Made by a program: the position numbers and the translations under genes. This document shows, piece by piece, positions 36,060-48,261 of a stretch of DNA of 64,000 nucleotides. The stretch's first letter is position 1; each line of letters starts with the position of its first letter. Source of the stretch: Macrobrachium rosenbergii (lineage: Eukaryota > Arthropoda > Malacostraca > Decapoda > Palaemonidae); contig NC_089795.1 of assembly GCF_040412425.1 (NCBI RefSeq), positions 81,877,663 to 81,941,662 of the forward strand, given 5' to 3'. The notes under the pieces were generated by a model. The model was not told the DNA's origin. It did not search any database and saw nothing but the letters and a program-made list of their open reading frames with translations.

Positions 36060-36135
36060 AGTACTTTGTGATCACATAGAGGGGAGGTTTGCATGACAGT
36101 ACTTCGTGATCACATAGAGGGGAGGTTTGCATGAC
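36060..36135. repeat. Tandem duplication, 38-bp unit
   Basis: Two adjacent copies of AGTACTTxGTGATCACATAG, differing at one position, inside the DIRS-like relic. Confidence 0.95.
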
Positions 36136-37024
36136 ATGTCTATGTGGACCATTTGCTTCCATTCATCCAATCTATGGATTGGGTTTGGGTTGCCAGCAGT
36201 CCAGGGATGTTCTTCTCTATCCATGGTCAGATGACTTTGGTGATGGGGCAGCACTTTGGCTTCTTACTGCAATTCTTAGGGATCAAATGGGAAAGGAGTT
36301 CCACAACTCTCTCATGCTGCTTGTTCAGTTCTCGAATTCCCAGTTTTGAATCAAGTTTTAAGGGGCAATGCCCTGGTGTTTCCTGTCCTACCATGGTTGG
36401 ACAGTTATTGCGATGGGAGCTCTTCCACCTTGTGTGTGTGTTTATAGGGCCACTTAGAGCTTACACAACAAGGTTATGTGGTCTGTGTCTTTGGATCTTT
36501 TTTTCCTATTTCGATTCTTTCATTGGGGGGGGTAGAAGATGCTTCTTTTTCTGGCTCTCCCCATAGCAAGTCTTAATAGGCTTCTGGGCTTCCAATGGTT
36601 GGTACATATGTATGGAAAGGACCAACGGGCTCATGCTAGCGGCACTGTAAGTACTGCTGCATCTATTGCTTCATGCACTGGCGCAATCACTACCACTGGG
36701 TCTGCGGGCCCTTAGGGTACTGGTCAGGTTAGCAAGGCTGACGGGACGGGTCTGGTCAGGGTTCTAAGATCACTGATCAGGGTTCTCAGATCACTGGTCC
36801 GGGACCCTGTGCTAGTAAAGCCAGTGTTAGCATGCAAGAATAAGAATTAAACATGCAAGTGTTCATATGTTTTCCATGGGAACGAATCGGGGGGTCCCAG
36901 GAAGTGACAGAACCTGGGCGGTCTGTCAACCAGGGTTAGTAGAGGAGATTCTCTTCCCTTTTTCTCTCGAACAGTGCCAAGCCAGCAATACAGGCAGACT
37001 AGATTCTCAGTGGGGTTTTGTTGT

Positions 37025-37025
<1 letters not shown>

Positions 37026-37111
<86 letters not shown>
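37026..37111. repeat. (CT)n microsatellite
   Basis: About 42 CT units inside the DIRS-like relic. Confidence 0.97.
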
Positions 37112-37113
<2 letters not shown>

Positions 37114-37959
37114 TTTGAAGGTGGCAACTTATAGTAGACTGCCATGGTATGTTTTAGGTCGGACTTCTGGTCCTTTACCTTAGTGAATGTGACACTTTGT
37201 AGGGTTAGATGCCTGAAGGAAAATGGCTACATGCAAGAGAGACTTTTGTCTGGGGTCAGGTTTTTTACGTACCTGGCCTACCAAGCAACTACCTGTAAAC
37301 CAGCTCTAGTGTGGGGAGACAGGATACAGTTTTGTCTCAATTTCTAGGCTTTTTGGCATTGAGTCAGTGTTGGCACTGAGAATTTGAGTGGCTTTGGGTT
37401 CTGCCTCTCCCATTTTTGGGATGAGGTAAAGGCTGTGGCAGAGCCTGTGCAGTTGTATACTAGCACCTGTCTTGCCAGGCAGAGCCATGAAAACTCCCAG
37501 GTCTACATGGCACTGCAGTAGAACATTTGTGTTTGACTGGCCGTTTCTTCTTCAGGGCAGAGGAAGTCACAAGCTTCTATACTCCCACAGGGTATACCTA
37601 ACTAATGCTCCTCTAAAAGGTAGTTTTGTCATGCCTTTTTTATTTTTTTTTTTTTACCCATCCATTTTTGGCAGGGTAGTGAAGAGGAAGGGGGTGGAGA
37701 ATGCGAGGGTGGTTGTTGTCCCTTCCAGTTGCCATACTAAGAGGGTTCTTCGTGACAGCAACGTTTTTCGGTAACTCGAGGAGTGGATACCTTACGGAAA
37801 GGGTTTCTATCTGCTTCTCTCCTTTGAGTCCCCAACACGAATTACTCTTTTTTTTTTTTTCATCACAAAAGTTCTGATTGCAGTAGGACTAAGCTTTTTT
37901 AGGTGCATATGCCATACATTCAATATCACACCAATGCACTAGATGTTGAGAGAGAGCTA

Positions 37960-38520
37960 CTTCTTTTTGGTATATCGAGGATGCAGGTATTTTCAAACAC
38001 ACATCCATAGATACTTTGTGCACCCACTTAATCCTCTCGGGAAGGCTTTCATTCACGAGTTTCGACTGCCCTCCCCCTACAGTCTGAAGGAGATATTCAT
38101 GCTGGAGTAATTTTGAATCTTTTCGGTAAGGGGCATGTTTTCTTTGACATTTTTGGGTATTAGAGAAGTCCTGGCAAACTCATTGCTGTAATTGTCCTTG
38201 ACATTTTTGGGTATTAGAGAAGTCCTGGCAAACTCATTGCTGTAATTGCCATAGGACAACTGTCTTCTCAAGGTGTAACAACTTTTATAATTGGTCCTCT
38301 TTCGTAATTAGAGAGTAGAGTACTTGGGTATGCCATTTATGACAGCAGCGAGAATGTTAGTAGGATTCTTGCATTGGCTGACTCAGGGAGGTTGCAAGCT
38401 AGTTCACGTCTTGTCAGAAACAATCTGCTTGGCAGTGGCACCCATTATAGGTCATCTGTCGTCCTTTGAGAATCCTTTCCATGGAGCATATACTCCCCCA
38501 TGCCTGGTTTAGCGTCTCAA
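37960..38520 (+). pseudogene. DIRS-like reverse transcriptase remnant
   Basis: Short segments in different frames match the expected order of a DIRS-type polymerase. LLFGISRMQVFSN (about 37963) corresponds to the LPFGLSxAPxxFT motif. RVEYLGM (about 38312-38335) corresponds to the conserved YLGM. IIGHLSSFENPFHGAYTPP (about 38437-38494) corresponds to the GHLSSLEKLVPxGRLRMRP block, which to my knowledge is typical of DIRS and not of Ty3 elements. The YLDD catalytic box is not readable, frameshifts and stops abound, and the 54-bp duplication at 38144 lies between the motifs. It is non-functional. Confidence 0.5.
38144..38250. repeat. Tandem duplication, 54-bp unit
   Basis: Two adjacent near-identical copies beginning TTGACATTTTTGGGTATTAG. 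Confidence 0.95.
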
Positions 38521-39360
38521 GAAATTTGAATCTTCTGAGTTATCTGGGCTTAATGGCACTTGGAAGGATGGAGGTCTTTCTTGCTCAAAATTGTCCCGAA
38601 TTTTGTAACTAGATTCAGAATTGTCAAGTCGAGTCAGTTCAAATCATCGTCGTTCTCTCCCTGAAAGACTTTCAAGTAGTCTTCCATGTGAGACACTGTT
38701 AGGGTGCCATATTACTAAAGGAACTAGACACCTCAGATTTGTATGTCGACAACTCTTTGGTTAGTACTAAAAGTTAAAGGACTAGTTTCCGAGTACACTG
38801 TATCTCTTGGCTCTGAGAGTCAGTCCATGGGTCTTGCCCATTGTGGAGGGTGAGTTGCAGCCTGGATGAGAGCTCATGGTAGTAGGGGCATTGCCTTGTC
38901 CTTAGCACTGGGTAGGAACCTGTCAGTTTCTCAGGTATTATGAGCTGAGAGGTGATCATGTCTGATTACCTGCATGATTTATCTACAGAAGGTTACCCAC
39001 TGGTCTTGAACACATTTGCCTTTGGCTGGTGGTGGTTGCTTATGGGTTGGGATAGCAAGTCACCTCCCATTGGGACAGGTAACACCTCGTCTATAAGGTA
39101 CAGCTGGCAGGAGAAAGGAAAGGCAAGACTGGTGCTCTCTCTGAACTTGATTGTGTTTGCCTGCAAACACTGTTTTAATGCCTCTGACACTTTAGTATAA
39201 TGTAGGTTCTTACAGCCTGATTGTGAGTAACTGCTACATCCCATGTGTAGTATGCTAGAGTTTGGGGGGTCCCTTCCTCTACTCCAAGTGGACCAGGAAG
39301 TTGACATTATGGGTATGGCAAATCCTTCCACCAGTGGGAAGAAGTCTATGTAAAGTGCAA

Positions 39361-39425
39361 AGGTTTATATATATTTTGGGTAGGAATATTTTGTATTTTT
39401 CCTTCCTACCCAAACATATAAACCT
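39361..39425. repeat. Terminal hairpin of the DIRS-like relic
   Basis: The left arm AGGTTTATATATATTTTGGG with TAGGAA pairs imperfectly with TTCCTACCCAAACATATAAA and CCT across a short T-rich loop. Confidence 0.75.
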
Positions 39426-40042
39426 GAAGTTCTTTTAAAAGGGCCCACTTCAGCCCTCCCTCTCATCTGGCACTGGGGCTGGGAGGCAAAGTTGGGTGTA
39501 GACCAACCAGTGGGCAAGGTTTCCTGCCTGTCAGCAGTTACATTATCAGTGTTTGAAATTATAATTGTATTATATACAATGATCATTTCCAACATAACTG
39601 CGTATTTTATACAAGTAGTTAACTTTTTAAATTTGTTATATTTTGTAGATTTGTGATGTGAATTGTAGTTCACTTTTAATATTTTGTAGATTTCACATAA
39701 CACATTGTAGAGCAGATGTGAATTTTGTTACTCTTTAAAAATTAAATTATTTCTATTTTACAGATTACCTTGTGGGAAGAGGATGTCACTATCAAAAAAT
39801 AAAACAAGCCGGTAATCCAGGGCAGTTTTTAAAAAATCTGGACATCTCAAAGTTTTTTGCTGCTGTGTTGTGACGACTAATGTGTTATATTACATACAGT
39901 GTTTGTGAAATCAAGCATTACATTTTAGTTTTAATGAAATCAAAATCATTGAACATCTTGTTTTATTGTACACACAGTATTACTTAAAGCATTGCCAGAA
40001 TACAAATTTACATAACATACACATTAGGCAAAACTTTCATTT
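39426..40042. other. Noncoding DNA
   Basis: No supported gene. An acceptor-like TTTCTATTTTACAG ends at 39763 and is followed by AATAAA at about 39800, which could be a tiny terminal exon, but nothing links it to a gene. Confidence 0.35.
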
Positions 40043-40143
40043 GAAAATCCACATTGTAACATACCATACACCACCACCCCTACCATACACCACCACCCCC
40101 TATGAAATCCACATTGTAACATACCATACACCACCACCCCTTA
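40043..40143. repeat. Short irregular tandem repeat
   Basis: GAAATCCACATTGTAACATA and CCATACACCACCACCCC occur twice, the second motif with one extra copy between. Confidence 0.85.
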
Positions 40144-40331
40144 TGTACAACATGCCAGCACTTAAGTTGTAACTTTACAGTAAATTTTGGCGATATCTTA
40201 AATGATCCCATGTGGTTTGGTCTGGGTGATATATATAACAGTATAACATGGCTGAATTTCATAGACACAGACTATCATCAAAGCCATTTAACTTTTGTGA
40301 AATTATTATCAGTGAAATGTGAACTTTCCAA

Positions 40332-40545
40332 GCAAATGCACTAAAATACGGGACAATGTAATTTCAACATCCTCAAAAAACAATTCAGTGCAAAATTTCG
40401 ATATCCTCAAGAAACAATTCAGTGCAAAATACGGGACAATGTAATTTCGACTTCAAAACAATTCAGTGCAAAAACACATCCTCAAAATTCACAGTGCAAA
40501 AAACACATCCTCAAAATTCAGTGCAAAATACTATATCTTCAAAAC
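40332..40545. repeat. Irregular tandem repeat
   Basis: Six or more copies of CAATTCAGTGCAAAA alternate with CATCCTCAAAA and TACGGGACAATGTAATTTC. Period and order vary. Confidence 0.85.
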
Positions 40546-41381
40546 AATAAGGTTTTATAAGGGGCCCCATGTTGATTATGTTACACAAACTAATTTAATT
40601 TAAAAATTAAGGCTCTATATTCTCAAATGTTGCATGTGGTTTAAGTTTATCTCCACTTATTGATATTACCTTCTGTTGTGAGTTATGTTCATGATGGTAG
40701 TACTGTTTAATTTTTTGTAATTGTTTAAATAGGTATATCATATTTTTAGCCTTACTTTAATTGTTAATATATGTTAGTATGAGTTATGTATTTTCTTGTT
40801 GGCATGTATTTGTGTATTCCAGGGTGTGATTATCACATTTTAGTTTTATTTGAGGTGTGATTTTCTTTTTTTTTACCCATGTTTTACCATTGCTTTTTTT
40901 TTACCCATGTTTACACGCTTGCTTGCAAGTGTTATATTTAGTTATTTTGATATTTAAGATTTGTAGAGCTGGTTTGAATAGGCTGGGGGAGTGATCCTTC
41001 CACAACTAAAACCTTAGTGATCTATTCTAGTACATTGGTGCTAGGGTCTTACTTAAAACGCTGAAGATCATTATACTTTTTGTAAAAAAAATTTAATGTT
41101 TTAATTATTATTGTTTATTAGCCCTGTGTGTCATGTCTGCCTTCAGCATTCATAATTTTCGACAGTCGTTTAACATAACTTTACAACAGAAGGTAATTAA
41201 GTGGATAAACTTAAAACCCACGTAACATTTGAGAATATAGATCCTTAATTTTTAAAAAGGATATGGGATTTGGATAATTACTTTAAATAATTAAAGATAT
41301 TTTGACTTCAAACCTAAAACGCTAAATATGCACAAACATAGAAGGACTTATGGGGTTTAAGAGCTATAATCATGAGTCGAT
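40546..41381. other. AT-rich noncoding DNA
   Basis: No gene or repeat recognised. Confidence 0.4.
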
Positions 41382-41555
41382 ATGGCAGTCTTCTGTCCAA
41401 AAGTGGGTAATGATGACGGTTCCCATACGGGCGAAGACACAATCCTAGGATGGAGTAGTAGTCGTTGTGAAGAGTGGGACGAAGAAATTAAATCACTCCA
41501 ATTCCTTTACCTTGAGTATTGTTTCAACACATTTAGTTCCTGTGGCAAGCAATGA
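41382..41555 (+). CDS. Small ORF, 57 codons, unknown protein
   Basis: The frame opens with MAVFCPKVGNDDGSHTGED and closes at TGA 41553-41555, with an in-frame TGA two codons upstream of the ATG. It is balanced and protein-like in an AT-rich noncoding region: acidic (several Glu and Asp), two Trp, and four Cys (residues 5, 29, 47 and 54). Only one forward frame is open and the reverse strand is closed. There is no signal peptide or membrane segment and I recognise no family. It could be a micropeptide, a single coding exon or a chance ORF. Confidence 0.35.
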   Translation: MAVFCPKVGNDDGSHTGEDTILGWSSSRCEEWDEEIKSLQFLYLEYCFNTFSSCGKQ

Positions 41556-43105
41556 ACAGACCTTTCCCACTATAGAAATATGACAATTTTCAACCAAAAC
41601 TCAACTACCACAGCAAACTTCGATGGCAATATGTTATTAAGGCATCAACCTTTTTCATTTTATTACAGTATGATTTAAAGGAAGTCCTGAGAAAGGTTGG
41701 TCATCTAACAAAAAATAAACTTCCATGTAAAATTACTACTAAGGGCATTTTTGTGGTAACAGCAAACTAGTTTTGAGTAACTGATGAGTTTATTGGCTTT
41801 GTCGGCTCCCCCCCAAAAAAACTGAGGAATCAAATAGTCCGTCACGTTCAGCTAACGTTATATTGGCTTACAGGATTATTTTGGATCTATACTATTATCA
41901 GTGCAACTTTGATGTACCAAAGATTACCAGCCTGACTGTACTATAAAAATTTATCACTGAAATAATTACCAGTTTACAGTAATGATATAAAAAAAAAAAT
42001 CTTATCCGCAAGTCTTAGATTGTAACATGTCAGCTAAACCTAGACCAGTGTCACCAAAACTTGCACCATTACAAGTAACTGGCTTCCAAAAACTTGACAT
42101 ATTTGCCAAAACTTGACATATTTGTCAAAAAAGTAAAAGATGTCATAAATTTCCCTAACACAGCTTCAGTATGAGACACTTAGCCATTAAAGTACAGAGT
42201 TTTTTCAGTAACTGCAATACTAACAAGTCAACGTTTTCTTTGAACAGTCCATTGTGGACCTTGTAAACCACCCTTAATTGGGGTTCTGCATAAATTGGTA
42301 ATTACGCTCAAAAGAATGCTTACATGAAAAGCAAATCTGCCCCGCTAGGATGCAAACCTATGCCTTTTGGATTTGCTACAGACTAAACAGGAACTTATCC
42401 GATATTAAGGGTGTATTTGGGCTTTATAAGCATAAAATATTCACGCGTTGGTAAAAGACAAAATTAATATAAACTACCTAGTAAACTTAGTAATCAGCTA
42501 TCCCGGTGAAGATGGGTTAATTTCGATCTTAAGCATAAAACTGAGCGTTTGAAAAGATTTTACAGACTATTATACAAAGAACTACTGAAAGAGTGGCGGG
42601 GGCGATTGGAGAAAGGTCACATCTACTAGTTAGAAATAAATTCGGTTAATCTCAGAATAAAAACGATCACTGATAACATTCAATAGCAGGTGAACATTTT
42701 TAAGGTGATGAATATGTTAGTAAATGAACGGAATTAACAATACAATCGTTTATCATCTTTCAAAAATCTGCAAGTTTTATCGAAAAAATCAAATAACACA
42801 GACACCTTAAGATACATTTTACGCCGTGCGTTGTTTGTCCTAAGGAACGTGTATTTGATTTAGGAAAGCAAATCTAATATTCTAATCTGAATTGGGTACG
42901 AGATCTGTTAAATCTTAGGTAGTCATTGGCACGACAAAGTAAAGGTAGTATGAAATATGTTTAGGCATGTTAGGAGAAATTTGCGTATGGTATTCGACCA
43001 TCATATACATATACAGCACATACTAAAAAAAAATATAGATTAGCTTTACCTGATATTGGTCATATATTGTTGGTTACCTTCTCAATCGCTACCCCTCGAT
43101 CACAA
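41556..43105. other. AT-rich noncoding DNA
   Basis: No supported gene. It has a short duplication of AAAACTTGACATATTTG near 42095-42130. Confidence 0.4.
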
Positions 43106-43280
43106 ATTAGAGACAGGAATCTGCATCTGGATTAATTTTCAACGTTATAAATTTGCTGTTGTTGGACCAAAGAAATCTTTGCAAGAATTATATCTTGAAG
43201 CATTATCATCTTATCTACTCGAGCATGAACAGCTGTCGACTTGCGAAAGACAGACGGATTTGCTGTCCACTCCAGTCTGA
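43106..43280 (+). CDS. Weak candidate exon, unknown protein
   Basis: An acceptor-like CTACCCCTCGATCACAAATTAG precedes an open frame containing FQRYKFAVVGPKKSLQELYL and a helical, Leu/Glu-rich continuation, closing at TGA 43278-43280. The composition is protein-like, but no domain is recognised and the splice site is weak. Confidence 0.22.
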
Positions 43281-45600
43281 TGGCTTATTCGTATAATGAT
43301 CTAGTTTTCGAAATGCCGGTCTTCAGGTTAGGATGCTAATGGTGGGTCGTTGGAGGTTTTCCTCTTGCGATGATACCTGTCGTAAAGAGAGGAAATGTAT
43401 GAAGTATGTCACCATTTTACCTTCACTAGAAGGAATAACATTTACAATATGCATGATATAGTGATTTGCGACGCAGTTGGACTTTAAATGAAAGCTTCTT
43501 ATTAGATTATTGTATTCCAATTCATTTAAAGAAATTACAATAAGTATAGTTTATTTCCATTCAACTTGGATTTTAATTAAAATTTTAAGACTTTTCCTAT
43601 ACATACATACGTAAATGCCTAACATGAAAAACATCTGCTAAACAGTAATGCAAATAATTGAGGTTATGCGCTCAGAATAATGACCTTTCAAGAAAGGGAC
43701 AAGTAATTCGGAAGCTACGTGTAGCTAACCTCCACCCAGTTTTGCCATGCCCAATTTTTCGATTTGTATAATAAGGCAACCCAACCACCAGCAGAGGTTT
43801 CCTTTACAAGGATTTCATGGCTAATCTTCCTATTTTAAGATTTTTACGAATATTCTATCAATTCAATTTTCCCCCCACTGCGATATCCTGTACAGTGGAA
43901 CGTAAAAGACAAAGACAAGACAAGACATTAGGAAGTGTTATTAACCCTATTTCTTTTTTCGTTTTCGAAGTTCAGCTTCTGCACGAGCTAATGTCATCAA
44001 ACTATGGACAATCTAATGTGTCGTTCCCATTTCCGAAAAGTTTTGAAATATTCATAGTATATACTTATAGTTGTGAGAAATCGCGGTGCAAATGAACAAA
44101 TTTACTTTTATGCTTAGATTTGAGCACTTTTATTCGGAAGAAATACATTTTCATACCATTTGGTCGCCTGAAGTAAGAGTGAACCTAATAATTTTACTGT
44201 TAAATTATGGACAATCGGGGCAGCAATATAAGAAAGATTGCAACCTTCATACTTATTTCGAAGAGCTACAAATCTTATATTTTCATATACTATATTCAAA
44301 AGTTGAATCGTCTGATGGAACAAGGAAATTAGCTTTGTGCCACCCATTTCTCGGTTAGTGAAATACAATGACAGAAAGCAGGTTTAAGTTATATCAAGTC
44401 CTATTTAGTTATGACCTAAATTTTCTGATACACTGAAATGATGGAGGTGGTGTAACTAAACTATTGTGGTTTTACCAGTCATTATGACAAAAACATTACC
44501 TACCCAATACAATACAGCATATATTCAAACCATAACAATACAGTATGGTTCATTACTGATAAACTTCGTATCCTTTTATTACAGGGGCATAAATGAGATT
44601 TAATTATTAAAAGTTTGCGTTGGGGATCCCATTTATGTTTAATCAATTACGGACTTAGTTAATATTTTTACACAAGCATCATCTCAAGGATACCGGAAGG
44701 AGATAAAAAAAAACAATCTGTTTTATGATGGTTATTTAAATTCAATTGTCACTAAAGTAAGTGCTTGGGTTCTGCTTACCCCTACTGACTGTCATGGCTG
44801 GTGAGCCTTTGACTTAACTTCTGAACCTGGTTGTCAACAAACCACAACTGATGCCACACAATGACTGGTAATTGCTTGAACCTAGAATTCATGATTTCCC
44901 CTCGTGTTATAGCCAGCAAGGATGATCTTTCATACGGGGTTTCCTATCATACTTTACTTTGCTTTATGATCAAAACCGAGTAAGCTGTGCCTAATAAATC
45001 ATACTCTTAGAAATAAATATGAAATCTAAAAGCAGACTGGAGGGTCATTTAAAATATTTCATATTAACATTGGTCATAGTTCTGAAAGGAAGTTGAACGT
45101 GTTCTCCCATTTGAGTGTTTATAACTGATAGGAAATTCCTTCTCTGTTGTTTAACTGTCATATTCAAGACAAAGCCTGGTTTATGCTGGTAGACTGACTG
45201 ACTTATGGTTCAACAGAAAATTAATACAATACTCTCAAATGTGCACATTCTGACGTACCCACTGCAGTTCCTCCTCTGTTTTAACAGATGGCTGTTACAG
45301 ATCAAAGGAAAGCAAACATTCAGCTGGTGTGACCGTAAGCAAGTAATGAGATAAACATTGTTCCTCATTCCTGCTTTCTCTAAAAAGGTAAACTGGCTGT
45401 GTAACTTTTTTTGATCTCATAAATAGTGAATATTCTACGTGACCTTTGATAATATGGAGGGGTAAACCCATTTTTTTTTTTTTTGTGAGGGCTGCTGATT
45501 ATTTGGCTCCTAGCTGTGAATGGTTCTTTTTGTACATCTTGGAGGATTGACTATTACTCCATTAGCTGAACAAAGGGAATGGTAGTTCATGCTCGACCAA
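43281..45600. other. AT-rich noncoding DNA
   Basis: No supported gene. Two frames of about 90 codons (43817-44095 and 44086-44358) have no recognised motif; both include Asn-Tyr-Gly-Gln-Ser, which may reflect an old local duplication around TATGGACAATC (44001 and 44207). Confidence 0.35.
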
Positions 45601-45639
45601 TTACAGTTAATTTTTACCTAATATATCTGCTGAGTTTTG

Positions 45640-46190
45640 ACCTATAGCTGGCAAATTTCTGAACGCCTTTGATGAAATTAATAATCTATTCCTTTGAAAA
45701 AGTTTGATTTTGCAAGGCGTAGATGCTTGTGTTGCTCTTCTTGCAAATTACTAATACAGTACTGTACAAATATGTATAAATTGGTCTTGACTTTAATGTT
45801 GCAATTGGCCATGTTAACCATGAAGCCCTAGTTTCATGATAACCAAGAGATTGGAGTTCCGAGAGCATTCGGTATTATTTCTGAATGTTTAGCTTATAAC
45901 ACGGAACGAGTAGTTGAAGGGCACTAAAGGAAATTACAGAAGTGCAATCTCTGGTGTTTCTCAGGATAGTGTCCTGGTCTCTTTCAGTTTATTACACATG
46001 CATGATTTGTGGTTTTATCTTAACATGCTTGTTGCTCATGCACATAATGCTACTTAAATTGCAACGATCCATTCTCCTGATAGTGAACTTCGGGTTGCGT
46101 TGTTGCATGGTGCAGAATTATAGATAATAGGAGGTCTAGGCAAATGGATCCCCTTATCAAAACGTTTCACAACGTTTAACTACATGCAGC
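45640..46190 (+). pseudogene. Jockey-like LINE reverse transcriptase remnant
   Basis: Successive segments, with frameshifts, match the order of a jockey-type reverse transcriptase. GVDACVALLAN (from 45716) resembles GLGTCDALL. LDFNVAIGHVNHEALVS (from 45783) resembles LDFSAAFDRVNHEAL. GVPRAFGIISECL (about 45855) precedes TERVVEGH, which resembles the QRVVVDG region. AISGVSQDSVLVSF (from 45944) resembles VSGVPQGSVLGP. LVAHAHNAT (about 46030) stands where the YADD box belongs. The catalytic Asp of FD and both Asp of YADD are lost, so the copy is inactive. A protein search should confirm the family quickly. Confidence 0.65.
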
Positions 46191-46199
46191 TGTTTGCTT

Positions 46200-47184
46200 T
46201 GGGCTGGTTGTCTCAAGTTTCACTACGATTTAACACTAAACTCGCCTTTACTGCTGCCGGCTCGAATACAGGATTCAATCATTCTTCCTAGTTAATACCA
46301 AGGTTTTTTCTTTTAATTAAGAAAAACGATAGTATCAGACGGTTTATGGAATTAAGGATAATAAAAATAGATATACCGATAAAATCTTATATGGGTAACT
46401 ACAGAAAATAACATTGAAATATAGATTTGTAAAATGTACATAAAATATTTGTCAACTTGAATGGTATGATAAAATATTTGTTTTTGTAACGTTAACTTTG
46501 ATTAAATTCTGATTGTAATACTATTAAAATGTAAAATATTGTATATTTCTTTAAGACAAAAAAATTACCCCAACGAAATGAGCTGAAAGCTTCAATCACT
46601 TAAGTGTAATACCTGGTACTTTCAAATATTTGAGGTTGTCATTAAGCCACACTGCTTATCTTTCTTTATGCTTTCAGAATGTTTTAATTTCTCAAATGCT
46701 TTACTTTATTGCTGTTTAAACAAATCTGCAATAAAAATTAGTTTTCATTCAATAATCTGCATCATGTACTCAGAAATTTTTAAAAAGCTCTGCGAGCCTC
46801 AGGACATCAATAATTATTTAGGTTTGGAATTTGATCACCTAGTTTTGTTAAATTTCAGAGGCCTCTAAAGAACCTCCAGGTTAAAATTTCTTTCTGATGC
46901 TGTAATAGAAACCCCTATCACTGTAAATTCAAATCCTTTGCAAGTTAACTCAAAAGGCTGAATATACTATTTTGTAAGATATTTAATGCAGGTCATTTAA
47001 ATGCCATGTTTTCTTTCTCTCCCTATCCTTCTGAAGACATGCAACGTCAGTTACTACTGGACGAGTTCATTACCGCCACATTCAACTTGGAACTTGAAAT
47101 CTTGAAAAATTGCAAATTTTCTTGAGATATATGAGCTTTTCATTTACAAGAATTTTTTTATTATGCTTTGTTTTTATTTTGGAT
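46200..47184. other. AT-rich noncoding DNA
   Basis: No gene recognised. Confidence 0.4.
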
Positions 47185-47295
47185 TCATAGAATTTGGAGA
47201 CCTTTTCTATTACGGTTCTGTAGTCCATCACTGGATCTAATATTGACGTCCAGTGAAAAGAACAGTGCTTCAAACGTTTCCATAACATCCGGTAG
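47185..47295 (-). CDS. Candidate terminal exon (minus strand), unknown protein
   Basis: On the minus strand a good acceptor, ATTTTATTTGTATACAG|CTACC, opens a frame of 36 codons ending in TGA (47187-47185). It begins LPDVMETFEALFFSLDVNIR and then has a basic tail. The composition looks like a real C-terminal exon. A second minus-strand island bounded by GTGGTTTCAG and GTGAGACTT lies at 47708-47744 but does not join in phase. No family is recognised. Confidence 0.32.
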   Translation of the reverse strand, partial: LPDVMETFEALFFSLDVNIRSSDGLQNRNRKGLQIL

Positions 47296-47299
47296 CTGT

Positions 47300-48070
47300 A
47301 TACAAATAAAATTACTACTGATCAAAGGAAGCATATATCAATTTTAGCATCCTCTTAAAAACTGCCATCACAAGAAAAGTGACAGTGATTTTAACAAAAC
47401 CCACATATCACAATTATATGCAAATTATCAAAGAATTACGACTATAAAGCAGACGAGGCCTTTCAGCCAATCGGCATGAAAAAAAACAATAAAACCAAGA
47501 ACTTAATGTAGTATTTAATGCATAGACTCAAGGTTTTCAAGAATCTGGAACCTTTCCGCCAATGACTTGAGCACTTGAAATAGTCAGCATTTGTAACATA
47601 CAAATATCAGAACTCCAAAGCAGGTGCTGAAAGCATATCAAACCAGTGTGAGCCCTTGCTGACCAACCAGATGTCTTCTGGGATGAGTTCTCAAAATTCA
47701 AGTCTCACCTATCCTGCCGATGGCCATTAGGTTATTCATTACAACCTGAAACCACAGTCCCTCTTCAAAGACGTTCATCAGTTAAACTTTCCTCCAAAAA
47801 GAACAATCAATTTAGGTTCAACTTAACCCGTACATCATTTAGTTATTATGCAAAATAAAAATTCCTCGTAGATGAGGTATGATTTTAGTCAGTAATAAAT
47901 TCCATGTTTATCTGTGAAACGGAGGTTTTTATACTAGAAAGTTGGAATTCATCTACATTTTCATGAACTATTCACAAACACATTGCAAGTTAAATTGAAC
48001 ACATGAGAGAAAACAACAATGCCATTCAGGATTATTTACACGAGGCAAAAACATACTACATTAACTACTT

Positions 48071-48073
<3 letters not shown>
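47300..48073. other. AT-rich noncoding DNA
   Basis: No supported gene apart from the splice-like island at 47708-47744 (minus strand). Confidence 0.35.

Positions 48074-48167
<94 letters not shown>
48074..48167. repeat. (GA)n microsatellite
   Basis: About 46 GA units. Confidence 0.97.
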
Positions 48168-48169
<2 letters not shown>

Positions 48170-48261
48170 CACCATGGCCGAGAGCTCTTAAGTCAAATTC
48201 TGAAGTCCTCCTATAATCCCTCATGAAAATGTAAATGTAAGCAACTGATTAATGCAGTGAC

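Larger units (their letters stand above)
35619..39425 (+). mobile_element. Decayed DIRS-like retroelement
   Basis: Related terminal motifs bracket about 3.8 kb: TTCCTACACAAATACAAACC at 35619-35639 and TTCCTACCCAAACATATAAACC at 39403-39424. The latter also pairs with its own inverted copy at 39361-39385. Between them lie remnants of a DIRS-type reverse transcriptase (see 37960-38520). The body is GC-richer than its surroundings and full of stops. DIRS elements use a tyrosine recombinase, have inverted or split terminal repeats and leave no TSD; no recombinase could be read here. A (CT)n array (37026-37111) and two small tandem duplications have arisen inside. Boundaries are approximate. Confidence 0.55.

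Noticed and set aside
40043..40545. CRISPR-like array of short repeats
   Set aside because: Repeats are irregular in order and spacing, spacers are not unique, and the genome is eukaryotic.
48003..48216. Arg-Glu and Ser-Leu repeat frames over (GA)n or (CT)n arrays, also at 7.5, 19.8, 23.7, 25.2, 31.3, 37.0, 50.1 and 52.5 kb
   Set aside because: Microsatellite translations with no flanking coding signal.
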